Part shown: positions 7,242-14,537 of the stretch, piece after piece
Position numbering within the stretch: position 1 is the first letter of the stretch
Layout of the letters: each line of letters opens with the position of its first letter
NCBI GenBank assembly: GCA_043747765.1
Contig: JAYTOM010000287.1
Span: 1 to 15,264, forward strand
Direction of reading: 5' to 3'
DNA from: WLMZ01 sp043747765
GTDB lineage: Bacteria; Actinomycetota; Acidimicrobiia; Acidimicrobiales; Ilumatobacteraceae
Length of the DNA stretch: 15,264 bases
Program-made: the position numbers and the translations under genes
The notes under the pieces: model-generated
Seen by the model: only the letters and a program-made list of their open reading frames with translations
Database searches by the model: none
What the model was told of the DNA's origin: nothing

Positions 7242-8318
7242 ATGAGATCGAACCGCTCGCGTACGCCGCCCTTCGCAGCCGTGTTGCTCGGAGGTGTCCT
7301 GCTCCTCGCCTGTCGCTCCGGAACGCAGGCAGACCACGCAACCGGCGACTCACCGGCGCTGATCACGGCCTCGGTCTCGAACACGGCCTCGGTCTCGAAC
7401 ACGACAACGGTCTCGAACACGACAACGGTCTCGATAACGGCGTCGACATCAACGACGAGGACAACCGTTTCTCCGGGCAGCACGACAGCGGGAGCCGTCG
7501 AATGGACCAGCCGATGCGGCCGCGTCGGAGCTGCTCCGAAGCGTTACGACCATGTGATCTGGATCTGGATGGAGAACAAGAACAACGCAGCGATCCTCGG
7601 GTCCACACAGGCGCCGTTCCTGCACGAACTCGCGACCGAGTGCGGGTCAACAACCGACTTCGTCGACAATGGTGTTCATCCGTCCCTGCCGAACTACATC
7701 GAGGCCACCTCGGGCAATACCCAAGGCGTGGCTGACGATCGACTTCCGAGTGCGCATCCGCTCACCGTTGACAACATCTTTCGGCAGGTACGCGGGGCCG
7801 GCGGGACGGCGAAGAGCTACGAGGAGTCGATGCCGAGCAACTGCTCGATCGATTCGACATCGAAGTACGCAGCAAAGCACAATCCAGCCGCCTACTACGT
7901 GGGCGGCGACGACCGGACTGCCTGCGAGAAGGACGACGTGCCGTTCGATCGTTTCGCCGTCGACCTGGACACGAACCTGCCGTCGTTCTCGTTCATCACG
8001 CCCGACATCTGCAACGACATGCACAGCTGCCCGGTGACAACCGGGGACGACTGGTTGCGCGGCGTTGTCGGCGCGATCACCGCTTCGCCGACGTACCGCG
8101 CGGGCTCGACTGCGCTGTTCGTCGTGTTCGACGAGAGCGACGGTGCCGGGTCGATGCCGTTCTACGCCGTTGCACCATCGATCGTTCCGGGCACCGTGGC
8201 CGATCAGCGGTGGGACCACTCCGCCCTGCTGGCATTCACGGAGGATGCGCTGGACGTCGGGAGCCACCTCGGCCACACGCAGGGCACAGCGGATCTTGCT
8301 GCAGCATTCGGCCTGTAA
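7242..8318 (+). CDS. Secreted phosphoesterase-family lipoprotein (acid phosphatase / phospholipase C-like)
   Basis: 358 residues. An Arg-containing N-terminus, a hydrophobic stretch (FAAVLLGGVLLL) and LLAC with Cys24 form a lipoprotein signal peptide, so the protein should be anchored outside the membrane. A Ser/Thr/Val-rich low-complexity linker (about 40-82) leads to a phosphoesterase domain (PF04185 type): YDHVIWIWMENK with Glu111-Asn112, HPSLPNYIEATSG at 146-158, TPDICNDMHSC at 253-263, FDESD at 296-300 and a closing WDHSALL. These match the metal and nucleophile regions of the acid phosphatase/phospholipase C group, which release phosphate from organic phosphates. The ATG at 7242 is the only start that gives an intact signal peptide; the frame is open upstream, but that part overlaps the CoA-transferase gene. 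No good ribosome site is seen. Phosphate scavenging is the likely role; the substrate is not predictable. Confidence 0.85.
   Translation: MRSNRSRTPPFAAVLLGGVLLLACRSGTQADHATGDSPALITASVSNTASVSNTTTVSNTTTVSITASTSTTRTTVSPGSTTAGAVEWTSRCGRVGAAPKRYDHVIWIWMENKNNAAILGSTQAPFLHELATECGSTTDFVDNGVHPSLPNYIEATSGNTQGVADDRLPSAHPLTVDNIFRQVRGAGGTAKSYEESMPSNCSIDSTSKYAAKHNPAAYYVGGDDRTACEKDDVPFDRFAVDLDTNLPSFSFITPDICNDMHSCPVTTGDDWLRGVVGAITASPTYRAGSTALFVVFDESDGAGSMPFYAVAPSIVPGTVADQRWDHSALLAFTEDALDVGSHLGHTQGTADLAAAFGL
7368..7439 (+). repeat. 18-bp tandem repeats (4 units) encoding the lipoprotein linker
   Basis: Four in-frame 18-bp units: 7368-7385 and 7386-7403 are identical (GCCTCGGTCTCGAACACG), 7404-7421 begins ACAACG instead, and 7422-7439 carries one further change. 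They encode repeated (A/T)(S/T)VSNT hexapeptides between the lipid anchor and the catalytic domain, a flexible wall-spanning stalk. Copy number is a likely point of strain variation. Confidence 0.88.
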
Positions 8319-8536
8319 CTAAAGAGAGCAAACCGATCCGACATCGAGCCGCCAACCCGAACGTCGTGCCGTGGCGCGATCCGAGCTGTGACGGATGTCT
8401 GGTCGACGTGAACACTTCGTTTCGCGCGTTTGGTTGACCGGACCTTTGGGCAATACTCACGTCGAGCCGCAAGTGTTCCCCCACGCTCGGCTCATCGAGC
8501 GCCGTCGATCGAACCCCCCGAACCGGCCTCGGCGAT

Positions 8537-8563
8537 ACCGACCCGCTCCCCCAGCGGGTCGGT
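8537..8563. terminator. Hairpin terminator between convergent genes
   Basis: CCGACCCGCT and AGCGGGTCGG form a perfect 10-bp stem (11 with the flanking A-T pair) around a CCCCC loop. It lies in the 293-bp gap 8319-8611 between the phosphoesterase and phytochrome genes, which converge here, so it can serve both strands. There is no T-tract, as is common in GC-rich actinobacteria. A smaller inverted repeat, CGCTCG-6-CGAGCG, is at 8484-8501. No gene is seen in the rest of the gap. Confidence 0.65.
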
Positions 8564-8575
8564 TGCGCGCGTGCC

Positions 8576-8636
8576 CTCAGATGCCACCGGAGCGCGCCGC
8601 TCGAGCAGCGCTCAGATGCCACTCGAGGTGCGCCGC
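8576..8636. repeat. Degenerate duplication of the phytochrome gene's 3' end
   Basis: CTCAGATGCCAC at 8611-8622, which contains the stop and last codons of the phytochrome gene, recurs exactly at 8576-8587. The similarity extends with a few changes to about 8600 and 8636. The outer copy lies beyond the stop codon and is not translated. Confidence 0.6.
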
Positions 8637-10840
8637 ACGAACAGCACGCTGACGTCGTCCTGGTGGTCGTCTCCGAGCAGGCGGGCGGCGAGGTCGACGG
8701 CGCGCACGTCAGTGGTCTCGACGTGCAGGATGTCCGCCGCTGCTCGCTGCAGCTCGGACAGACCACGATCGAGCGAAAGTCGACGCGTTTCGACGAGCCC
8801 GTCCGAATAGAGGATGACCGTGTCGCCGACCGCGAGTTGGTAGAGACGTTCGCTGCGCGTCGACTCTCGGTGACCGAGTAGCGGGTCGCCATCGAGTTGC
8901 ACGAAACTCGCGTCGCCGGACTGGACGACCAGAGACGGAACGTGCCCGGCGTGAGAGATCTGCATCGTCGATCGAGCGGTGTCGATGACTGCGCAGACCA
9001 CGGTGGCGATCGACCCCGGCAGCGCGTGCAACATATACCGGTCGAGGCGCTCGAGCGCGTTCGCCGGCTGCGCATTCTCGGTGATGTATGCACGCAGGAT
9101 GTTGCGGAGCTGCGCCATTTCGGAGGCAGCCAACAGGCCGTGCCCGGCGACATCGCCGACGATGATCGCCACGAGGCCCCCGTCGAGCACCAACGCGTCG
9201 TACCAGTCGCCGCCGATCTCGCCACGACCTGCTGACTGGGCGAAAACGGAGAAGCTGTAACCCGCGACGGATGGCAACTCGTCGGGACGCATGATGCGTT
9301 GTAGGTCCTTGGCCAGCGAGGCCGAGTCCCTCTCGTTACGCTGGAGCGCGGCACCCAGGTGACGCGTGAAGTGCTGCGCAGCTCGAATCGTTCCGTCATC
9401 CCAGGATTCGGCGCGACCGCGGATCGTCTCGCGCCACAGATCGAACGATTTGCGCGGGCTGAGGCGGACCGACTCGTCCTCGGCCAGAGCAAGCTTGGCG
9501 TTGTGCGGATCGCCACCCCAGTCGACGGCGCGCACGATCTCTGGTCGGAACCACGCGATGAACTCGCTGCGGTCGTTGATCAAGGCGAAGGCCAGCGCAC
9601 CGCTCGCACCCTCGGCGTGTGGCGCAGTGTCCGGACAATCTTCGGCCAAGCGATCGGTCCGGAGGATCTCATCGTGTTCTGGCCACGACCGGATGATGCT
9701 GTCGACGACGTCATCGGGTGGAGTGACTCCCAACCGCCAGACCCCTCCGGACGCTCGAATGAACATGCCGGACGCGCCGGCCAGTGCCAGAACGTCGTCC
9801 TGATGTTCGTCGAGCACAGCACTGATGTTCGGCTGCGTCGCTGTCGCAAAAGCGTGGGCGACCCGGTCGGCAATCGCCGTCAGCTCGATGGCCACCGATT
9901 TGGCGTCGGCCTCGAGGGTCTCGGATATCCTCAACGAGATCAGCTGGGCAAGGAACTCGGCGGCGTTACGCGACGCGACACTGACAGTGTGCGCACCGGA
10001 GTAGTGATGGCACGCTACCAGGCCCCACAGGGCCCCGTTGATCACGATCGAGACGGACATCGACGCGCCGACACCCATGTTGCTCAGGTATTCGATGTGG
10101 ATCGGTGACACGCTGCGCAGCGTCGATGCGCTCAGGTCGAGTGGTCGTGCCGTGTCGTGGGCAACAGGGGGAACAAGCGCCACCGGCTTGTAGCCGATGT
10201 CGGGGATCAGCCGCAGCCAGTTACGGCGGTACAGCTCGCGCGCTTGGAGCGGGATGTCGGACGCCGGGTAGTGCAGGCCGAGGAACGTATTGAGGTCAGC
10301 GCGCTTGCGCTCTGCGATCACCTCACCATTCCAGTCCGCATCGAAGCGGTAGACCATGACCCGGTCGAAGCCTGCCAACGACTTGATCCAACGCGCTGCG
10401 CTGTCTGCGACGTCCAAGACACTGCGGCTGACCTGCAGAGCCATCGCTGCTTCCCGAACGATCCTGCCGCTGCGATCGTCGTCATCGTCTGATTCGATTT
10501 CGATGACGAGATAGGGGCCGGAGCGGTGAATTGTTGCAATCAACTGCCGTCCAGCGAAGCTCAGGGATATCTCGTCGAAGCGACGTACCCATTCCAAGAT
10601 TCGGAAGCGCTCGATGACGTCTCGGTTGTCAGGACCGAGGAGCGCGGCAAGATCTGAACCGAGCGCCTCACCCGGGCCAACCCCGAACCACTCGGCGACG
10701 TTGGCGGAGACGACGGCGATGGTCAGGTCGGGTTCGGTGACAGCGATGAGCACACCGTGCGGTTGGATCGCGCCCGGAACGTGAATTGGTTCTGTGGCGC
10801 AGTTGTCGAGATCGACCGGCGCTACCCAGATCTGGGTCAT
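8612..10840 (-). CDS. Bacteriophytochrome with PP2C/SpoIIE phosphatase output
   Basis: 742 residues in the order PAS - GAF - PHY - SpoIIE/PP2C. Cys14 in DNCATEPIHVPGAIQPHG is the biliverdin-attachment Cys of bacteriophytochromes. The GAF domain has PASDIP at 192-197 (Asp195, the chromophore-contact Asp) and a conserved His248 in SPIHIEYLSNMG. The PHY tongue shows WFRPE (430-434) and SPRKSF (461-466). From about 505 (KDLQRIMRPDELP) a serine/threonine phosphatase follows with metal ligands in GGDWYD (545-548), VGDVAGHG (562-568), LYSDGLVE (Asp680) and DD at 728-729. No histidine-kinase domain is present, so red/far-red light should control dephosphorylation, typically of an anti-anti-sigma (STAS) protein; none is encoded here. 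The ATG at 10840 overlaps the heme oxygenase stop (ATGA), coupling receptor and chromophore synthesis; the frame open upstream to 11068 is a shadow of that gene. Confidence 0.92.
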   Translation of the reverse strand: MTQIWVAPVDLDNCATEPIHVPGAIQPHGVLIAVTEPDLTIAVVSANVAEWFGVGPGEALGSDLAALLGPDNRDVIERFRILEWVRRFDEISLSFAGRQLIATIHRSGPYLVIEIESDDDDDRSGRIVREAAMALQVSRSVLDVADSAARWIKSLAGFDRVMVYRFDADWNGEVIAERKRADLNTFLGLHYPASDIPLQARELYRRNWLRLIPDIGYKPVALVPPVAHDTARPLDLSASTLRSVSPIHIEYLSNMGVGASMSVSIVINGALWGLVACHHYSGAHTVSVASRNAAEFLAQLISLRISETLEADAKSVAIELTAIADRVAHAFATATQPNISAVLDEHQDDVLALAGASGMFIRASGGVWRLGVTPPDDVVDSIIRSWPEHDEILRTDRLAEDCPDTAPHAEGASGALAFALINDRSEFIAWFRPEIVRAVDWGGDPHNAKLALAEDESVRLSPRKSFDLWRETIRGRAESWDDGTIRAAQHFTRHLGAALQRNERDSASLAKDLQRIMRPDELPSVAGYSFSVFAQSAGRGEIGGDWYDALVLDGGLVAIIVGDVAGHGLLAASEMAQLRNILRAYITENAQPANALERLDRYMLHALPGSIATVVCAVIDTARSTMQISHAGHVPSLVVQSGDASFVQLDGDPLLGHRESTRSERLYQLAVGDTVILYSDGLVETRRLSLDRGLSELQRAAADILHVETTDVRAVDLAARLLGDDHQDDVSVLFVRRTSSGI

Positions 10841-11430
10841 GAGAGGAGAGCGTTCGTGATCCGGTCGAAGACATCTGTCGCAGCGTTCGCAGCCTGTAGC
10901 GCTGCAAATGGCGTGGCGAGCAGCTCGTCGAACACGCGACGACACGTGGACCACATCCTCGGAACATCTGTACCGTAGGACGTGAAGAACGCAACCGGCG
11001 TGTTCGGCCCGAGCACCTGCAGGACGTGCGGTGCGATGATCCGGCCCCCGAGCGTTGCGCCTTCGCAAACGTACAGCGCGCCGAGCGCAGCATTCAACGA
11101 GCAGATCGGCAACGGCAGCGGACGCGGTTTCGGGAGGTCCAAGACGGCGAGGTCGATCAACAGGGTCGGCAGTTTGCGGCGCGAAGCAAAATCGAGCTCG
11201 GCGAGCGTGTCGACCGGGCCCGCCGCGCAGATCTGCCCCCAGATCTCGTCGTCCAGCGTGGCGTGAACCGACGCGAACGCAGCAAGCAGCGAGCCGTAAC
11301 GAGCCATGGTCAAGGCCGGCGACATCAGATCGAGGTCGATTTCCAAACGTCGATGTGCCACCGCTGTCGCGGCTCGGAGTGCGGCAGTTCCGAGACCAAT
11401 GGTCAGTTCCGTCGATGCTCGTTCTGTCAT
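10837..11430 (-). CDS. bphO: Biliverdin-producing heme oxygenase (BphO-type)
   Basis: 197 residues, the size of bacterial heme oxygenases. LRAATAVAHRRLE places the proximal heme ligand at His26, and YVCEGATLGGRIIAPHVL (from residue 120) is the family's distal-helix glycine motif. The enzyme opens heme to biliverdin with release of CO and iron. It overlaps the phytochrome start by 4 bp (ATGA), the usual bphO-bphP arrangement, so its product is the phytochrome chromophore. ATG at 11430 has an AGAGGA ribosome site five bases upstream. The frame stays open further upstream to 11529, but that extension overlaps the sigma factor gene and has no heme oxygenase character. The gap to the upstream sigma gene is only 46 bp, so the genes are probably co-transcribed. 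Confidence 0.92.
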   Translation of the reverse strand: MTERASTELTIGLGTAALRAATAVAHRRLEIDLDLMSPALTMARYGSLLAAFASVHATLDDEIWGQICAAGPVDTLAELDFASRRKLPTLLIDLAVLDLPKPRPLPLPICSLNAALGALYVCEGATLGGRIIAPHVLQVLGPNTPVAFFTSYGTDVPRMWSTCRRVFDELLATPFAALQAANAATDVFDRITNALLS

Positions 11431-11476
11431 GTTTCCTCTGCCACCAGTGCCGGTGCCGGCGCTGAGCAGAGCGAGC

Positions 11477-12034
11477 CTACAGGACCATGTCTGCCTGCGA
11501 CGCTGCTCGACCCGCGGCGGCCAGGTCATTTCGCAGCTTGCGCAGACCTGTCCGCACCCTGCCCTTCAGCGTTGCCTCGGCGATGCCGAGGCGCACCGCC
11601 GCTTCCCGGTACGACATGTTGGCGTAGAACGTCGCCGCGATCGCTGCCCGCTCGTCAGGCGCGAGGCGCACCAAGGCATGCTGCACGACGGCAGCGGTCT
11701 GCTGATCGATCATCGGCTGGGAGATGTCGTCGCCGACATCGCGAGCGCACATCGCCTTCTCGTCTCGAAGCCGAGTGGCGGTCCGTTTGCGGAGGTGATC
11801 GATCGCAACTCCTCGGGCGAGCGTGCGGAAGTACTGGCGAGTCGTTCCCCTCGATGGATCGTACCCGTCCGGATTTCTCCACATCCGAAAGAACACGTCC
11901 TGAGCGACGTCGGCGGCAGAGTTCTCGCCACACAGTCGCCCGGCGATCGACCTGATCATCACACTGTGCTCGCCGAACGCACTCGTCATCATGGCGCGGC
12001 TCGCAGCGCCTCCAGCGATGTTCGTGACCGTCAT
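11477..12034 (-). CDS. ECF-type RNA polymerase sigma factor
   Basis: 185 residues from the ATG at 12034. Region 2 is seen as AADVAQDVFFRMWRNPDGYD followed by RQYFRTLARGVAIDHLRKR (about 20-84), and region 4 as LAPDERAAIAATFYANMSYREAAVRLGIAEATLKGRVRTGLRKL (about 124-166, written here in family terms) with its helix-turn-helix. The DPSRGTTRQYFRTLARG segment recalls the SigK/ECF19-like groups, but assignment is uncertain. No anti-sigma factor gene follows; heme oxygenase and phytochrome-phosphatase genes do, so the usual partner is absent or elsewhere. Another ATG at 12091 would add 19 residues, but its only purine-rich stretch touches the start codon; the 12034 start has AGGCGG at acceptable spacing. 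The gene lies 114 bp downstream of the multicopper oxidase stop on the same strand. Confidence 0.86.
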   Translation of the reverse strand: MTVTNIAGGAASRAMMTSAFGEHSVMIRSIAGRLCGENSAADVAQDVFFRMWRNPDGYDPSRGTTRQYFRTLARGVAIDHLRKRTATRLRDEKAMCARDVGDDISQPMIDQQTAAVVQHALVRLAPDERAAIAATFYANMSYREAAVRLGIAEATLKGRVRTGLRKLRNDLAAAGRAASQADMVL

Positions 12035-12148
12035 TTCTGCCGCCTCGGACCCATGTCCACTCGGTTGTTCCAAGCGTTCGGAGCAGGACATCCTCGTACT
12101 GCCCCGACCGCTGGACTGTCAGACATCGAGAACTGGAATACCACTACA

Positions 12149-13519
12149 TCATGAAACGATGACTGCAGTGACCATCCCGAACATCCCGTTCGGACCTTCG
12201 GCATGGTTGAGGATGTGGCAATGCCAAGCCCACACACCCGGGTCGATGAAGTGGTACAGCACCGTGTAGCGCTCTCCCGGAGCGACGTTGACCGTGTCCG
12301 ACGGCATCGGCTCGATCAGCGGCACGCCGTCTTTGGCGATGATCCATCCGGTGGGCTGGTGGAGGTGCATCGGGTGGCTCATCAGCCCCTCGTTGAAGTA
12401 GTTGACCTCCATTGTCTGGCCGACCTTCATCGTGTACATCTCGGTCCCCGGAAAGCTCTTGCCGTTGAGGCTCAGGCCGATCGTGCCAGCGTCGTTCAGG
12501 ACCATGTTGACCGTCTTGTCGACGGACGTGATCCCCTTCGCCGTCAGAACTGCAGGGATCGGCATCTCACCGATCAGGAAGGCGCCGGCCATACCGTTCG
12601 GCACTTGGGTCTGTGCGTCGTGATGCGAGTGGTACATACCGACGGCTGGCTCCAGGGCCGTGAACGAGTAGGTGAACGAAGCGCCCGGCAGGATCGGGTC
12701 CTGCGTGTAGGGATCGACCCCGTCCATCGCGTTCGGGACACGGATGCCGTGCAGGTGCAACGACGTCGATTCGGGCAGCTCGTTCTTGAGGATGATCGCG
12801 ACCTTGTCCCCGACGTTCACCCGCATCTCGGGCCCCGGAACCATTCCGTTGTAGGTCCACGCCTTAACGGTCTTGCCGGGCGACACTTCCCAATCGACGA
12901 TCTTCGCGGTGAGATCGAACTCCTTGGTGCCGTCAGTGCGGATGACCGGCAGCAATGGCATCCCCCCGAACGTTCCCTTTGGATCCTTGACGAACGCAGT
13001 GGCGGTGGCGGCCATCGTCTTGTCCATCTGCTCGTACGACATCGTGGTCGGCGTGGACGTGTCGGCGGTCGCCGAAGGAGACGCGCCGGCGACTGCCATC
13101 AGCATGCCCTTCATGCCGGAATCGGCATGCCCCGGGATGGTGCAGATGAAGTTGATATCGCCGGCTGTCACGTTCTTCAGGGTGATCGTCTGACTCTCAC
13201 CCGGCTGCAGATCACGAGTCGAGATCTTGCGTTCGACGAACGTCATGTTGTGGACGAGCGTGCCACCGTTGGTGACCCGAACGGTGACGTCGCCAGGCGG
13301 AACGGTTGCCATTGCCGGCGTCATCTTGAACTCGGACAGGTTGATGTCGACGACGGTGGCGCTCGGACTCGCCGACGACCCCGACGACCCGCCGGAAGAC
13401 CCGCCCGACGACCCGCCGCTGTCTGGCGCCCGCGCTATCGCATAGCCGCCGAAGACGAGGGCGATGACGCCGAAGATGAAGGCGCCCACGGACAGAAATG
13501 ATCGGTCTTCGTTGTTCAT
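12149..13519 (-). CDS. Membrane-anchored cupredoxin-multicopper oxidase (two-domain, type B-like)
   Basis: 456 residues. One membrane helix (about 9-29) anchors the N-terminus, followed by a Gly/Ser linker (34-53). A cupredoxin domain has type 1 copper ligands His90, Cys126, His131 and Met136. Then come two multicopper-oxidase domains with trinuclear-site histidines in LHLHG (255, 257), HSHH (297-300), HPMHLH (382-387) and HCHILNH (433-439), plus Met446. Domain one has HSH where a type 1 site would have HCH, so the type 1 copper is only in domain two, as in type B two-domain oxidases. Such proteins trimerise and couple oxidation of phenols or metal ions to oxygen reduction; the extra cupredoxin may feed electrons in. 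A nitrite-reductase role is less likely given the complete HCH set. ATG at 13519 lacks a usable ribosome site; see the leader cistron at 13516-13530. Confidence 0.9.
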   Translation of the reverse strand: MNNEDRSFLSVGAFIFGVIALVFGGYAIARAPDSGGSSGGSSGGSSGSSASPSATVVDINLSEFKMTPAMATVPPGDVTVRVTNGGTLVHNMTFVERKISTRDLQPGESQTITLKNVTAGDINFICTIPGHADSGMKGMLMAVAGASPSATADTSTPTTMSYEQMDKTMAATATAFVKDPKGTFGGMPLLPVIRTDGTKEFDLTAKIVDWEVSPGKTVKAWTYNGMVPGPEMRVNVGDKVAIILKNELPESTSLHLHGIRVPNAMDGVDPYTQDPILPGASFTYSFTALEPAVGMYHSHHDAQTQVPNGMAGAFLIGEMPIPAVLTAKGITSVDKTVNMVLNDAGTIGLSLNGKSFPGTEMYTMKVGQTMEVNYFNEGLMSHPMHLHQPTGWIIAKDGVPLIEPMPSDTVNVAPGERYTVLYHFIDPGVWAWHCHILNHAEGPNGMFGMVTAVIVS

Positions 13520-13530
13520 GCCCTCAGCAT
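13516..13530 (-). CDS. Four-codon leader cistron (MLRA) coupled to the multicopper oxidase
   Basis: On the minus strand GGAGGA (13536-13541) stands five bases ahead of an ATG at 13530, an ideal ribosome site. The frame reads ATG CTG AGG GCA TGA and ends in ATGA, overlapping the multicopper oxidase start codon. The oxidase ATG itself has only a GAGGG one base away, too close to work, and no in-frame ATG, GTG or TTG nearby. Ribosomes probably load at the leader and restart at the overlap. Confidence 0.5.
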   Translation of the reverse strand: MLRA

Positions 13531-13577
13531 CAAGTTCCTCCAGGCGAAAAACGAGAGCACGACGTCACGACCTAAGA

Positions 13578-13590
13578 GGACCAATGACCC
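13578..13590. promoter_or_regulatory. Candidate DosR/DevR-like box upstream of the stress operon
   Basis: GGACCAATGACCC is an imperfect palindrome that resembles the dormancy-regulator pattern GGGAC-n4-GTCCC in its GGAC and CCC ends. It is centred 42 bases before the ATG at 13626. GATCAT (13614-13619) could be a -10 seven bases before that ATG, giving a leaderless transcript with the box at the classical activator position. The match is partial. Confidence 0.3.
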
Positions 13591-13625
13591 TTGCTGACGG
13601 AGGTACCGAAGCGGATCATGGGTCC

Positions 13626-14537
13626 ATGAGCGAGCAGATCATCGTTGGGTTCAACGGCACGAATTCATCCATGGAAGCAGTCCGCTGGGCCGCCGCCGAG
13701 GCAGCGGTACGCCGAGTCCCGATGCACATCGTGACATGCTTCGAGATGCCGGCCCTGACCGGTGAAGCCTCGCTGGCATGGGGTGCTGGGCAAGCGTACG
13801 ACGCAGTCCGGACGGTCGCCGAAATGCACGCCCACCGGGCCGCGGCCGTGGTGTCCGACGAGTTCCCCGATGTCGTTTCGACGACCGAGGTGTCGGCCGA
13901 CGCCGCTTCGGTCGCGCTGCTGAAGCATGTCGACGGAGCAGATCTGGTCGTGGTCGGAGCCAGCGGTCACGAGGGCGTCGCTTCGTTCTGGCTCGGGACC
14001 ACGCCTCGACATCTGGTCCACCACAGTCCGTCCCCTGTCGCGGTGATCCGCAGCTCGGCCAGCCGCGGACGGCCGGACCGGATCGTGGTCGGCATCGATG
14101 GTTCGTCGGCATCGAACCATGCATTGCTGTGGGCCGCCGACGAAGCCGATCGACACGACGTGGAACTCGTGGTCGTCCACGGTTGGTCGTATCCGTATGC
14201 CCCTGTCGACACGGCGTCGATGCAGGCTCGTGAACTGACGCAGATCGACGCCGCCTGCACTCTCGACACGGCGACGGAGGCGGCGCGAGCTCGCTGCGGC
14301 GTCTCGGTGCGAGCAGTCCTCGTCGAAGCCAGTCCGGTCAGTGCGCTGCTCGAGACAGTCGACGACGGCGACCTGTTGGTCGTCGGCTCCCGGGGTCGTG
14401 GCGCAATCAAGTCCCGCCTGTTCGGCTCGACAGCCAACACCATCCTCGACGTCGCCTCCGTGCCCGTGATCGTCGTCCGGGCACCGTCGAACGAGCCGGC
14501 CACGGAATCCGAAGCCGCCCTCACCCACGTCGGATGA
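13626..14537 (+). CDS. Tandem-domain universal stress protein (UspA family)
   Basis: 303 residues made of two Usp domains. Domain one starts IIVGFNGTNSS and has GASG-x9-GT (Gly111, Gly114, Gly124); domain two starts IVVGIDGSSASNHAL and has GSRG-x9-GSTAN (Gly254, Gly257, Gly267, Asn271), the complete ATP-binding signature. Tandem Usp proteins of this type are common in actinobacterial dormancy regulons. Two starts are possible: ATG 13626, which gives the normal family N-terminus, and in-frame ATG 13584, which has a better ribosome site (GAGGA) but adds 14 untypical residues and would overlap a DosR-like box. I prefer 13626. The stop overlaps the acetyltransferase start (ATGA). It is divergent from the multicopper oxidase gene. 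Confidence 0.9.
   Translation: MSEQIIVGFNGTNSSMEAVRWAAAEAAVRRVPMHIVTCFEMPALTGEASLAWGAGQAYDAVRTVAEMHAHRAAAVVSDEFPDVVSTTEVSADAASVALLKHVDGADLVVVGASGHEGVASFWLGTTPRHLVHHSPSPVAVIRSSASRGRPDRIVVGIDGSSASNHALLWAADEADRHDVELVVVHGWSYPYAPVDTASMQARELTQIDAACTLDTATEAARARCGVSVRAVLVEASPVSALLETVDDGDLLVVGSRGRGAIKSRLFGSTANTILDVASVPVIVVRAPSNEPATESEAALTHVG

Noticed and set aside
7368..7439. Short regular repeats as a CRISPR array
   Set aside because: The 18-bp units are directly adjacent without spacers and are in frame within a coding linker.
8236..9516. Minus-strand open frame of 426 codons crossing the convergent gap
   Set aside because: Its sequence is Ser/Arg-rich with no family character and is a shifted frame of the phosphatase half of the phytochrome gene, which has clear motifs.
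11477..12149. An anti-sigma factor gene next to the ECF sigma gene
   Set aside because: Neither the gap to the oxidase nor the downstream frames hold a zinc-finger or membrane anti-sigma protein; the next genes are heme oxygenase and phytochrome.
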